A stretch of 64,000 nucleotides of DNA from Nautilus pompilius (lineage: Eukaryota > Mollusca > Cephalopoda > Nautilida > Nautilidae): contig JACATO010002134.1 in NCBI GenBank assembly GCA_018389105.1, positions 539,001-603,000 of the forward strand, in the 5' to 3' direction. Below, in pieces: positions 29,301 through 41,931 of the stretch; position 1 is the stretch's first letter, and each line of letters opens with the position of its first letter. The notes beneath the pieces are model-generated. The model searched no databases and was not told the DNA's origin. It saw only the letters and a program-made list of their open reading frames with translations. A program made the position numbers and the translations under genes.

Positions 29301-32300
29301 TGTTATAGAATCAAAGAAATCTATTTTACAGGAAAAAATTGCAAACTATGGTTTCCAAGTTATGAACTAATGTGAAAAAAAAAATTCACAAATTCTGTTG
29401 ATATTAGTTTATTTTAAAAATAATTTTTAGATGGATCTTTGCTTTGCTTCTTTGAGCTGACATTTCTCCACAAAGTCTTACATTAAGATGATGTTCATGA
29501 AGCAGTCCCCATTAGGCTCTACTGCCTGCTTCATTTGGTTCATTTATGGTAGGCTCAGGATGGACTGCAGTTATCTTTCTAGGCTGATTTGGCTGCTGTT
29601 TCTTTCAAAGATGAAGCAGTAACAGCTATTACCAGGAATTGACTATGTATCTGTGGTTCATATGTTGTTGTTGGTATATAAGTACAATGACAGCACCCCA
29701 CTGTTTCTTTTCTAACAATTTCTGGAAAAGCTGATGACATTCTTCATTTGTTTTACTGACTGCAGCACATAATAAGAAGTTCTCTTTAATATCTCTCTTG
29801 TCAGTCTTAAAACCAGCATGATGGAAACAGTTGGTGATAGTCCTGCATCACATACAGTGCATCTAACATGTTGATCTGAAACTGCTTTGTCTGACTCTGA
29901 CTGATATGGATCAAGTATTTCTGTATCACTAGCTGTCAGTACTAGCTCCTGAAATTCTAGATTATGCCCTGATTACACAGTTGGTTTTGGGTGTCATAAA
30001 TATAGATTCAGGTGTTTCTAAATGAGAATTGTAGGGTTGGGCTAGGCAACTATCTACAGTGAATGAAATCTGCCTTTACTCTGTTTTAATCTTTGCTGCA
30101 AATTTACAAATCTCTTCAGAGATCAGAGTCATTCAAGCTTTGACATTGAATGTGTACTTGACTGGTAGTGTTGTTTTTTTTTTTCTTTAAAACATTATGG
30201 TTTTTAAAAGAACTTTTATTCTCTACTAGGGAAAATTTATCTGTGTTATTCTTATTGGCACCAATCAAGGCAAAGACATTTCTTTGATTATTTTGCTGCC
30301 TGCACTTTTATCTCCCTTCAGAGCCAGTTTTCTTTGGGAGGCTTTGATAAAAAAAAGCAGCAGTCTCATCTGCATTGTATGTCTTGAGGTTGGAATTTTC
30401 GTAGATCTGCAGAAGTTTGTTTTTCCAACAATCTGTCATTTTGAGTTTAACATCAGCTGATTCCCAAACACTAGATTCATAAGGGCTCCCCTTTCTTTCC
30501 ACCTTCCAAAGCTGGCGTAAAATTTGCAACTTCCAGTTCTTTTGCTAGTTCACTGGCTTGTGTGAGCAAAATATGGCCAGATATTGGTATGCTTGTGGCC
30601 AGTGCCTAATTAAATCAAGAAAACATACCTTTTCCATTTGGTTGCTCTCTCCCATTCTCATTTGTTTTTTTTTTCTTTTTTCAAAGTGTACAAGGTTGGC
30701 ACATCTTTGGTCTTTTTGCAACTTTTTAGAATGGAAGAGGGAGTTGAATTAGGGATCCAAACTTTGCTACAGTGCATGATTGGAGAGTTTCTTTTCATCA
30801 GCTTTTGCAATGAAGGTAAACCACAGCTATGGCCACAAAAATTAAAGAGTCTGAAAGGGCTAACTTCTTGTATACATGTTGTGCTTTGAGTAATTTATTT
30901 TAGGTAATACAAAACTGGCTTTAACCCATTGAACCCTGATAGTTTTATTTGATCATTACCCTGTCTCTCTTACAAACATGATAGTCACCATTTGCAAACT
31001 TCATTTCCTAAGGTCCTGTTGTTAGGTACTCACTGATTTGCTCCTTTGCATTAAAGACTATAAATAAACATGGCCATGTGCTCAGAGCTCTGTACATTGT
31101 GCTTTTGGTAGAGTAATGTTGGCATCTCAGCCTGAAATATTGGGTTCATAGGTTCAAAGGGCTAATGTTATTCTGCTATGCAGTCTCATTATGAAGAATT
31201 CAAATATAAAAAATAAGGGAGACTAGGTGTGATGACATTGTCAAACCATTGTTTGTTTTATTTTTTATTTTATTTATTTGATCTGATAAATGGCTAAATT
31301 TTGTTGTAATTTTACAGTAACAGTTTATTTTAGGTTGCTAGTACACTGGTTTCCAAACGCTAGGCAACCAACAAAATAACAGAAATATTTCCAAAATGGC
31401 TAAAGTTATATTTTAAAAATGTTCACATGAACTTCTCTTTATGTAACAACTTAAAAAAAAATACAGTATTAGAAATATTATGCAAACAGAAGAAAAAGTG
31501 GGTATAAAATGCATATAATATGTGATGGAATTAAATATATGTAAAAACGAATGCTTCATAGTGCTGTCATGTGTTGATATAGTGCACTGAGATTGGTTTT
31601 CATGGAAGCAATCAGAAAGTGCCACACCTGCAGTAGGACTATAAGAGCATAGGCAGTGATATTATTCTAGTGTGGTGAATGTGTAGTGATTACTATATGG
31701 CTCTTGCAAAAGAAATATTACATGACAAATATATAGAAATCAAAGTCTATCTAGTGAAGGCTGCTCCAGACCTGTATGCAAGACTCTGAGGAGGATGTGT
31801 GAACGAACCTGGTACTGTTGACAACAGATGTGATCTAGGAAGAAAGCCAAAATTTTTCAGAAGTGATGCAAAGTACTTCAGGTTATGTTTTTTCTCTGTG
31901 TGAAAGGTGATGGGTCAGTAGAGATTCCTTCAAGAACAATAAGATGCACATGAGCGCGAAGTAGTCTTAGCGGATATGTAGTTAATAAAATGCTTGCTGA
32001 GAAGAGGCAACCAAACAGCGAGTCTGAAACGGACAGCAAAAGTGAAACAGTGGGATGATCAAACCTGGAAAGTTTGAACTGTTTGGCAATAATCAGCACA
32101 AATTTGTTCAAAAGTGGACTGGGGGTGGGTATAACAGTCTGTGTATAGCGGTTACATTGAACATTGGGATGGGTTGATACGAGTGTGGAACTGTTGCATA
32201 AAATCAAAGGTATACTCACTGCCAAGGCAGGTTCTCATTTATTATGTTATTTCTTCAGGAAGGCATCCCCTTGGGTTGGGATTTTCTTCCAACTTGACAA

Positions 32301-35300
32301 TGACCCTAAGCATGCAGCCAATGTGTATGATGTAAAACTATCTGGAATGTAAAGAGGCTGATGGAACATTCACAAAGATGTCTTGGCCTGCAAAAGGTTC
32401 TGATATGAATACCAGTGAGATCATATAGAGTTATATTACTACTAAGAAAGTCAAATAGAATTCAAACATTTTAAATGAATTGCAGAAAGTGCTACATGGT
32501 ATTTCACAATCTTACATTGGTAGCCTGTATGGGAACATGAAAACGAGGTGTCATTCTCTATATAAAGCAAAGGGCTTACAAAGTAAGTACTAATGCACTG
32601 TCATTTTGTATTTATATTTTCTGAAATAACGCATTGTGTATGCATTATATATATCTCTCAGTTGCAATCAGTTATTATTTTTGCATATCCTATTTGTGTT
32701 TCCATAATTATTTTCATTACTGTATGTAAATGAGTTCCAGTGGAAGTACGTAAGTTAGCTTTGGCTATTTGTAAAGTATTTATACCAAACTTGTTTGGTG
32801 GATACTCCAAGATAGAGTAAGTACTGTTGGCAGAATAGTGGCTGTATAGCTATGGACCCAGCTTGTAGGATAGTTAACTATGAACAGATGTGTGGTTTCT
32901 TGGCTGTGGACCCAATTTTAAATGCTTGGAGATGTTGTTTGAAGTTCTGTCCAGTGTTGACTGTTGATTGCAGCTCCAGCAAATGATCATTGTGTTGGCT
33001 TGGTGAAGCAGAACTTGAACTGATCTCTCTCTCTGGTGACAGGAAGGTTGGTATCAGCCTTAGCCATATACAGGAGGCTGCACAAAAGAAGACTCTCTGT
33101 GGGAGAGAGCTTGATCTGCTGCTATAAACAGGAGCAGTTGGAGTGATGTCATGAACATGCCACTTGGACAGCATGTATTCTCTTTAGTGAGTCAGGATTT
33201 AATCTTCATTATGACTCTCAGCATGTATTTATCTGGAGGGAATGTGGAACATGCAACTACCCAACAAACCTCACAGTAAGCATCACTACAATGGTGGTGG
33301 TATAATGTTCCGGGCAGGAATTTTACTGGGTGGGCATACAAACCTGCTTATGTTTTAGGATGGTGCCTGGCTGCAATGAGATACGGGACATGATTATGAA
33401 TCCTTATGCCAGATCATATACAGGTTCAATTGGAGATAACTTTGCTTTACTCGACAATAACACTGGGACACACAAAGCACAGGAAATGGACCAATATTTT
33501 CAGGACAAAAACCAATGGTCAGCATGTTCTCTCTCCTGTGCTAAATCCTATTCAGAATATTTGGGATACTCTAGGCTGATGTGTTACCTGCCTCCCAAGA
33601 TCAGTCCAAGAAATGCAACCTCCTCTGATAAGACAGTGGACTTCACTGTTCTTATTGATAGGGTTATAAGCAGCACGCAGAGCTGGTCTATATCGGCTGA
33701 TTGATTATTTTAAAAATAATTAAAATTTTTCACTTTAAACTTTTTTTTTTTCTTCAGTGTCTGTAGCTTCGACCAGTCCATCGGTACTGACCAACAACAA
33801 CCAGGTGTGCCATGCAGAGATTGTGGAGGTGATTCTCTACCATGACAGTAGGGGGCCAGGACTAGTGCTTGGAGGGGGTGTGTTTTCAACTGCAGTGTTG
33901 TTGGAGCCGCCTATTGTCACGCATGTGGAGCCACGATCTGCAGCAGACAGGTATGTGAAGCAGCAGCATTGGAGCTTCTAGGAGGTTGGGGTGGTGGTAA
34001 AGGAAAAAAACTGACATTAAATGTATAGAAGACAAAAAAGTATAATTATTCTTTCTGTTTGAAGTTTAATATACTGTTGTTTTTTTTTTTCTACAGTCTT
34101 ATTATTTTTTTTTTTTTTATAGTTTTGGTATTTTTAATACTTCTATGAAGATTAGGATTTTGTTTAATTTTCCCAGAGTAATTATCTGTCAGTTATCCGT
34201 TGTTGTACGGGAGACATGATTGAAGTGCGCTCCAGACAACTGAGGCTGCCATCTTTTCCCGAAAAGCTTACAAACCAAACAGACACCAGAAGATGTTAAG
34301 TGTGGTGTTGGGCATTTTAAATAAGTCGTCTTCTGAGCAGCAGCAGCAGCAGCAGGAGGGCACAATAGCAACTTCTATAATTAACTTTTAAAACTGTTTT
34401 TGTTGAATTTTTTTTTTTAAAACTCTTAAAGTTATGCTTAAATTATCAATCTTTAATGTGATTGAAAATTTAACATCAGGTGGCTTGTGGTTCTCTGGTT
34501 AGCCTGCTGGACTGCTATGGTCGAGGGCCTAAGTTTGATCCTCAGTTGCGACCAACTCAGTCTTGTTTTTTTTGCTCTTTTTCACCAGCCAGTTGTGTAG
34601 ATTTTCTCCAAGCACTCCAGTTTCCTCTCACATCTCAAAGTGAAAGGGTTCCAGTAGAGATTTCACTGGCAGTGTCAAACCTCTTATGGCACAAGATAGA
34701 TAGCACACTCTAGTGGCTAACCACAACACTACACTTTCTCATCATGATTGTTTCCAATGTAGAAAAGTTACCTCTGTCATAGAGACTGGTGTATGAGACA
34801 ACTTTTTCTTGAATACATTAAAATTTAGAAATAAATTTGGAGGGACAAAGCTGCGCCTTTCTCAGTGCACTGAGAATTAACTAACCTGTAGTTTTTGGTT
34901 ATGTTCAGCTATGTCGTATATGGTGCAAAGAAATCTTAAAAGTATAAATCTGACCTTTAAAAAAACAAAATTTATAGCATTTCATCTAGCAGTTTACTCT
35001 TTTATTAAGCTTACCTGTTGTTTATTTACTGGTGACATCGCTGAACAGCTATGGTATGTCATGTTTTGTCGCATTATTTGTTCTACGTGGAGAGTTACTT
35101 CCCATTAACGTATTGTAGGAGCGGCGTTATACAAGAAGGAGATAGGGTGCTTTCCATCAATGGTCATGAACTTCAGGAAAAAACCCTGGAGGAAGCAAAT
35201 CTGCTGTTGAAGGAATCTAACACCAGGTGTCTGCTGGAGATAGAATTCGATGTAGCAGGTAAATAAATGTGTCAGCTTCTTCATCTTCAAGATATGGTGT

Positions 35301-38300
35301 GTAGTCTGTAAGGACAGGTACTTATTCACATCCAGAATCTTTGTTAGCTGTATATTACATTAAATTTTTGCTTTTCATGAATCCTATTATCTCCCCTTTT
35401 TGTACTTTTGTTGGCAAAAGGTTAAAAAAACAAGTGAATAAATACTGGAGGAGTTGCATTGTTTACAGGTACTACATAATCTTCATGATTATGAATAATT
35501 AACATAAAACAAATCTCTCATGTTTGAAAATCAATATACCTTGTATCTATCTTTGACTAAGTTATAATGATTTTCTTGAAATAACTTATCTACACAATGT
35601 AGAATTAGTAATCTCAATTTTTTTAAGCTTTACATTAAAAATAAATGATCAAAAACAGATAACTGTTAGTACTGGAAGGTTGTAGTTGTGCTTTAGTTCA
35701 CTCTTTGATGGGACTCTCATATAAGCCATTGAACAGATAGATAATAGGTGGACAGGAAGCTAATAAATCTCACAAGAGGTCAGAAGCTTAAAGAATTTGG
35801 GAATTTTCAATCTGGAAAACAATATTCAAAAATCATTTAAGTTGCATGTTCACATAAAATCTGGAAACTCTCTTTAAAAAAAAAAAAAAAAGTTATCCAA
35901 TAACAGGATGGTTGGTGGGGTGTTAGTACTTCTGAAAATTGCTTATTTAATGGAAATGGTAAAAGTGCTTACAAATTTTATAAAACTTCCCGACTATTTT
36001 TACAGTCCACCTGTTTATGAGGATGGAAAGTTATTGGTGATGTGTTGTTTACAGACCAGAGGGATAGTTCAGGGTTTTACCCATCCCCTTATTAGTGGTA
36101 ATGGAGTTAACTGGTAAACCTTTTTCCTGTGAGCATCAGGTGGACTGTACTCCAGGGCAGTGATGTTAATCTATAGACAGGATGTTTTTTTGTCTGTGTC
36201 CTGAGCTGGTCTCTAACCTCTGGGTTGCGCTTGGACAGATGCTCAGTGAGCTTAAGTGCTGGTCGAACTTAGTGGCCAGCAAGCTGAGGGTTCACAAACT
36301 TAGGCCATTTGTAGTCTAGAAATAAAACACCTGAAAATTAGCAACATTGCACAACAAATGCCCTTAAGACCAAACCCCCATAATGGCATCAAGGAAAGAT
36401 TATTAGTTTAGTTACGATGGGAAATGCTTGCACTAATCTCTTATTTTCTATGCCTATATAGTTAAAATGATCTGAGAAATTGTTACCTTAGTAATTTTTA
36501 AAATTACAATTTCTCAGTAGCAGTTTATTGTCATGTGTGCCACCTTGACAATACGATGACGAGCTGCACCTCTGTTTAAAATCTTTCTCTCCACTCTCAT
36601 AAAATAATGTACGCATACATAATTATATAAAATATATTGGCAGCACTGATTGTGGACTCACCAGTGAACTGACCCATATATGCTATATAACCAGTCTTTA
36701 GCGGGTATAGAAATGGGGGGATATCAGGAACATCTATCAAAGTTATTGAGTGGACTACCATCCCTGTTGTTTACTCACAGGTAAACGACATGCACTGACA
36801 ACACACACCCTGAAAAAATAACATGGTGTATACAAAATTTTTTTAATGCTTGTTTTTTTTATCGATATAACAACGTGGACACAAATGTAGCTGTCATCAT
36901 TTGTTCAGGATAATTCAAAATGGTATCCCTTCTGCCATACACATGCTTATGATGAATGGACGATGGATTCCCCAGATTCAGCAGCTCTCTTGCTGGCATT
37001 CAGGAGAACTTGACATCTGGATAATGTCTTACCATGCAGAATTGTGCAACAAATGCCCATATGCTTGTCTTTCATTATTGCAATAGTTCTTCATCCTGGG
37101 AACGGTACCATCATTGCTGGACGAGGGTCCAGCGGTAGCAAGTGATGCTTTCTGGTGAAAGTTGGTTTTAATTTCTCTGTGGCGGTGTCCATAGTAGTGC
37201 TTTATTTCTGCTAATGATGTGCAGCACAATTGATATGGTAACAGTGACATAATGGCATAGCCTTGGATCATAGCAGGCTGAAGGATTTTCAGGGTCATCT
37301 GCCTGGTCAGAGGTAGCTGGATAAGATCATGAGAATGACAGTCTTGTCCATTCATGATGCCCCAACAGCCTACACTCTCAAAGTGGCATCTCTCAATGTT
37401 GAGAATGTCAGTTGTCTTGTGCGTTTTACTCTGTAGGGTGCTGGTAAAGGTTATGGTGTTATTTCTTTGTTAACATTGATATAATGAAATACATTGATTA
37501 ATTTGGGTAAAGAATTGTTTTTCTAATTAATTTGTGCATTCCTCCACAAGTGGAATTAAATACATGACCAGCATTTCTAGGTTTTGTGATCAGTGTATAT
37601 GTGTGTGTGTACTTGAGGAAATCTATTACAGAAAGTTTATTTTTGAACTTTGGTCCACAAGAGTTCTTTCAGTTTTTTATATTCATTGGTAAGTCCACTG
37701 TGTGTGTGTGTGTGTGAAGATGAGCAGCATCTTTGAGATAGAAAGCTAGCTTACAATTGTGCTGTTTTTTTATGGGTGAGGCCTTATTATACATTGAAGT
37801 GATGATGATGACAAGAAGTTTTTTTATCTTCCTCGCCAGAGTCTGTATTACCGAGTTCAGGAACATTTATAATAAAGCTTCCCAAGAAACCCTCCGGCCT
37901 TGGCATCACAATCAATGGTAAGTTACATGTTAATGAGCTGACTGAAATTTGTGTCTTTTTTTACACATTAGCTGCTATTAATGAAGTAGGACCACAGTTT
38001 AAAGGTCATTTTACTTTTATTCTTTTTTTTTTAGGCAGTTGTCTTCAAACTTTTTATGCATCAGCAAAGAAATCGTTATTGTTCTAGTTATTGGTTTTGG
38101 GAATCACAGTATGTCAGCTCTGTCATGTGGTTTATTTTCATTTAATTCTTGTCAGAAAGTAAACAGATGCCTTCTCTGGGTCATCCCAGTCACATGATAA
38201 GCACGAGGGTACAAGCTCTGAATGGGTGCAGGCGAGAGGAAGCTTCAGCCTGCTGATAGCCATGCAGGATGGCCACAAAATAGGGCACATAGTTTGGCAA

Positions 38301-41300
38301 TGGGATTTTGGTAAAAGCAAGAAAGAAGTTTCCAAGGGTACTAGATATTCCACTCAGGGTGATTGTCAAATTCAAGAAAAGCTCTAAGACAACCATTTAT
38401 GTGTATCCTGAATGCCCAAATCCACAAAAAAAGATGTAATACTATGAAAAAGAGTGGGGAAACCAAGCCAACTGACAAATGTGGCAAAATATGTGTAGTT
38501 GTGCATGAAATATAGGTCATTGTCTCTGTGGCATGGTGTAAAATTGAGGGAGTGAGATATAAACCAATCAGTCATAACTGCAATGAGCAATGCAGATGCT
38601 ACCAAGTCCTCTTATGTAACACTGTCATTTTATCCACTGAGTCAAGGTTTTCACTGGATATTGATTATGCTTGGATGTGGTGCCATCCAGAATGTGAATT
38701 TATGTTGAACTATCTGCAAGTCACAACAAAATGGCTGGCTGTCTCTCATGGTGTAGGGTGAAATCTGAGCCTCTGGAAGTTACAATTGGCAGTCAGCTAG
38801 CAAACTGTAACATGCCCAATACATCATTCTCTGAGAGGGACTTTTGTTCGTCTATATCAATTGATATCTGTCCAAAGTAGGCAATATTTTAATTGGATAT
38901 GGCACCATAGATCAGTGGTCATGTAACACTGAGATGTAGGGCATATCTCTGCCATGGCCTGACCAATAACCGAACATGAACCCCATTGAGCATGTGTGGT
39001 TATCCTCAACTGATCCCTGTGAATGTGTCTGCCTGAACTTGCTTCCCAGGACTCCTTAATGCATATTCTCAAATTCCACAGAGCAAAAAAGGATTTTCTG
39101 AATGTTTCAGCATTAGAGTTATTGACATATGTACTTAAACATTAAGAAATCAGTTGATACATTTGACTTCAAAGGAAGACCCTCTATTTAAAAAGGTGCA
39201 ATTTCTCTGATCACTTATGAGCTGTGACAGGCAATTGCCAAACAGATCCTTTGTGTTAATCTTTTTTGTTGTTGTTCCAGCTATTTTATACTATTATAAC
39301 AAAATACAGTAAAATAGTAACTTTCAGGTCTCATAGAAGTAAGTAAATGCAGGTCAGATTGTGGATGTGTGAAGTGGATTTACATTTTTGGAAACCTTTA
39401 ATTGCGTGGTTTCTGATTTTCTTTCATGATTTGCTACAACAAGCTGATATGAAAATTAAATCGCACTGGAATTTCTGATTTAAGATGCAAGGAAAATATT
39501 CAAGTTTGTGTGAATAAAACAGCCTACAAACTTTAAAAAAAATTGTACAGTTAGAAAAATTAAAATAGAATAATAGTTTGTTTAGTTTAGTGTTTTGTAT
39601 TTTCTTCATCAGACAACCAAGATTCTTTTTTAAAATTTTTGAATGAAGGGAGGTAATCATGTATGTACTTACTGCACACGCATCATTTCCCTGGCCAAGA
39701 ATTTGAAGTTGTAATGTTGCTTATTAGTAGAGGTTGATAATTTAGGAATGCTGAGGTATACTCTGTTTCAACATTATGCATCACTTGTCCCACTGTTTAA
39801 AATGCATTTAGGTGCTAAATATACTAATGACAATTATCAGGGGAATGTAAAAAAAGTAATTTTTACATGTTCTCTTACCAAGACTTTGGAGACCACCATC
39901 TTGTGTTCTTTTGGAATGAGTAGAACAGGTAACAAAGTCAGACTGCACACACGGTTGTTTATGGGCTTCTTGTCAGCAGTATGGCATACATGTTCGAAAT
40001 CTGCTGAAATTGTTTCAGTTAAGTTATTCCAAGAAAAAGAGAAGAGAAATTTTTTCAGGCATTAAGGTCAGTTCACTAATAAATTGCTGTATTTTTTTTT
40101 TTTTTTTGTTTTTTTTCTGTTTTCTGTAACCAGCTCCAAACAAACGCAAACTGAATGAACCGCTGATTATTACAGACATTCGTAAAGGTAGCATAGCAAA
40201 CAGGTAGGTACTGCGCTGTTTCTTTGTATGTCTGACTCATATCCTCCTCCTCCTCCTCCTGCATTTTAGCTTATTTAATTTGTGTTTGTGTGTGTGTATG
40301 TACACTGGAGGCCATAGCTGCGGACACCATTGAAATATTCTGTGTTTCGTGCTTAAATCAATTTAATGGCACATATAGATAAGCAATCATATGACAGCTG
40401 GAAAACCAGTACACTAAAAAGGAAAGTTTATTTTTTGCACTTTTGTTGCACAAGACTGGAATATTCTTTTGTAAGCTTGATTGATTATTTTATTGGTGAG
40501 TGCAGAACTGTGGCTAGCAGCGTATGTGTGTAACTACTCACAAGATGAAAAGGTGTGGGGTCACGCCTGGCTGGAAAGCAGAAGAAACCAGGAACGTTGC
40601 TCAAAGCAGGGAGACTCTTTGTCAGCGTAAAAATAAAAATAAAAAGGTGGTAATGTACTGATGATCTTCAGCAGGGGGCCAAAATTTGATCTGCAACAGC
40701 AGGACAGGCTGAAAATGTACTATCTCCAGTGTTAGACTGGTATCCAAGAACTAACAAAGCAACAGGAAGAGATGAACTCAAGTGAGATATAGTCAGGCCA
40801 CTTGCCAGTTGATTTGACTTGACTTCAAGGGTGGGGAGAAAAAAAATTGAGAGGTGGTTCTTGGACAGATAAGCTGGCAGTGGGGTGCTAATAGTACACT
40901 TCAGACTGGGTAACTGGTCCAGCAACAAGGAAGCCCACAGAGACTAGGTTGATACAGAAGTGAGAAAGAATCACACTCAGCACACACACAGGCAGATGTT
41001 CTTGTGGCACGAGTTGGTCAAAAAGGTTTTGGCAACAAAACGGTCAGGGGTTCAAGACGGCTCCAGCCTTTTGTACTAACCAAAAATAGAAACACCTACT
41101 GCAAAAATCAACAGTTTTCAACATCACGGTCTGATGGTGGGGACAGAAGATCCCTGAAACAAGTTCTCTAATTAGTTCTGTTAGACAGGTGGTGAGAAAT
41201 GCCAAACTGTCCAGCACCTTGAGCAAGGAAACTCGCAGTGTGTTAAGCCAACTCACTACCTACATTAATTAATTAAACTGCACTAATACTAAACAAATGT

Positions 41301-41605
41301 ACTTACATTTGAATTGTTTACTTTGGGAATTTTTTAAAAAGTTTTGAAAACAATGATTTTTGCTGTAATTTCTTGTCTCTTATCGTTTAATGTTATTGTG
41401 CCAGTGCTAAGAAAATAAACAAGTTTTTCGGTTTAATCTTTGGTACATGAAATTCTTTTCTCTCTCTCTCTCTGCAATGACATCATCTCTGTCTGTAGAA
41501 ATCATATCTCTCTCTCTCTCTCTGCAATGACATCATCTCTGTCTGTAGAAATCATATCTCTCTCTCTCTCTCTCTGCAATGACGTCATCTCTGTCTGTAG
41601 AAATC

Positions 41606-41641
<36 letters not shown>

Positions 41642-41838
41642 GACGTCATCTCTGTCTGTAGAAATCATATCTCTCTCTCTCTCTCTCTCTCTGCAATGAT
41701 GTCATCTCTGTCTGTAGAAATCATATCTCTCTCCTCTCTCTGCAATGACGTCATCTCTGTCTGTAGAAATCATATCTCTCTCTCTCTCTCTCTGCAATGA
41801 CGTCATCTCTGTCTGTAGAAATCATCTCTCTCTCTCTC

Positions 41839-41931
<93 letters not shown>

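Noticed and set aside
28844-30000. A host gene in the stretch near the Tigger relic
   Set aside because: Only transposase-type blocks with many stops were seen; no splice sites in phase with anything.
34475-34560. A functional tRNA gene
   Set aside because: A-box and B-box-like sites are present, but there is no full cloverleaf and the sequence continues into a SINE body found elsewhere.
41459-41930. CRISPR-like array
   Set aside because: Units are TC tracts plus a fixed 35-nt core with no unique spacers, in an animal intron. It is a minisatellite.
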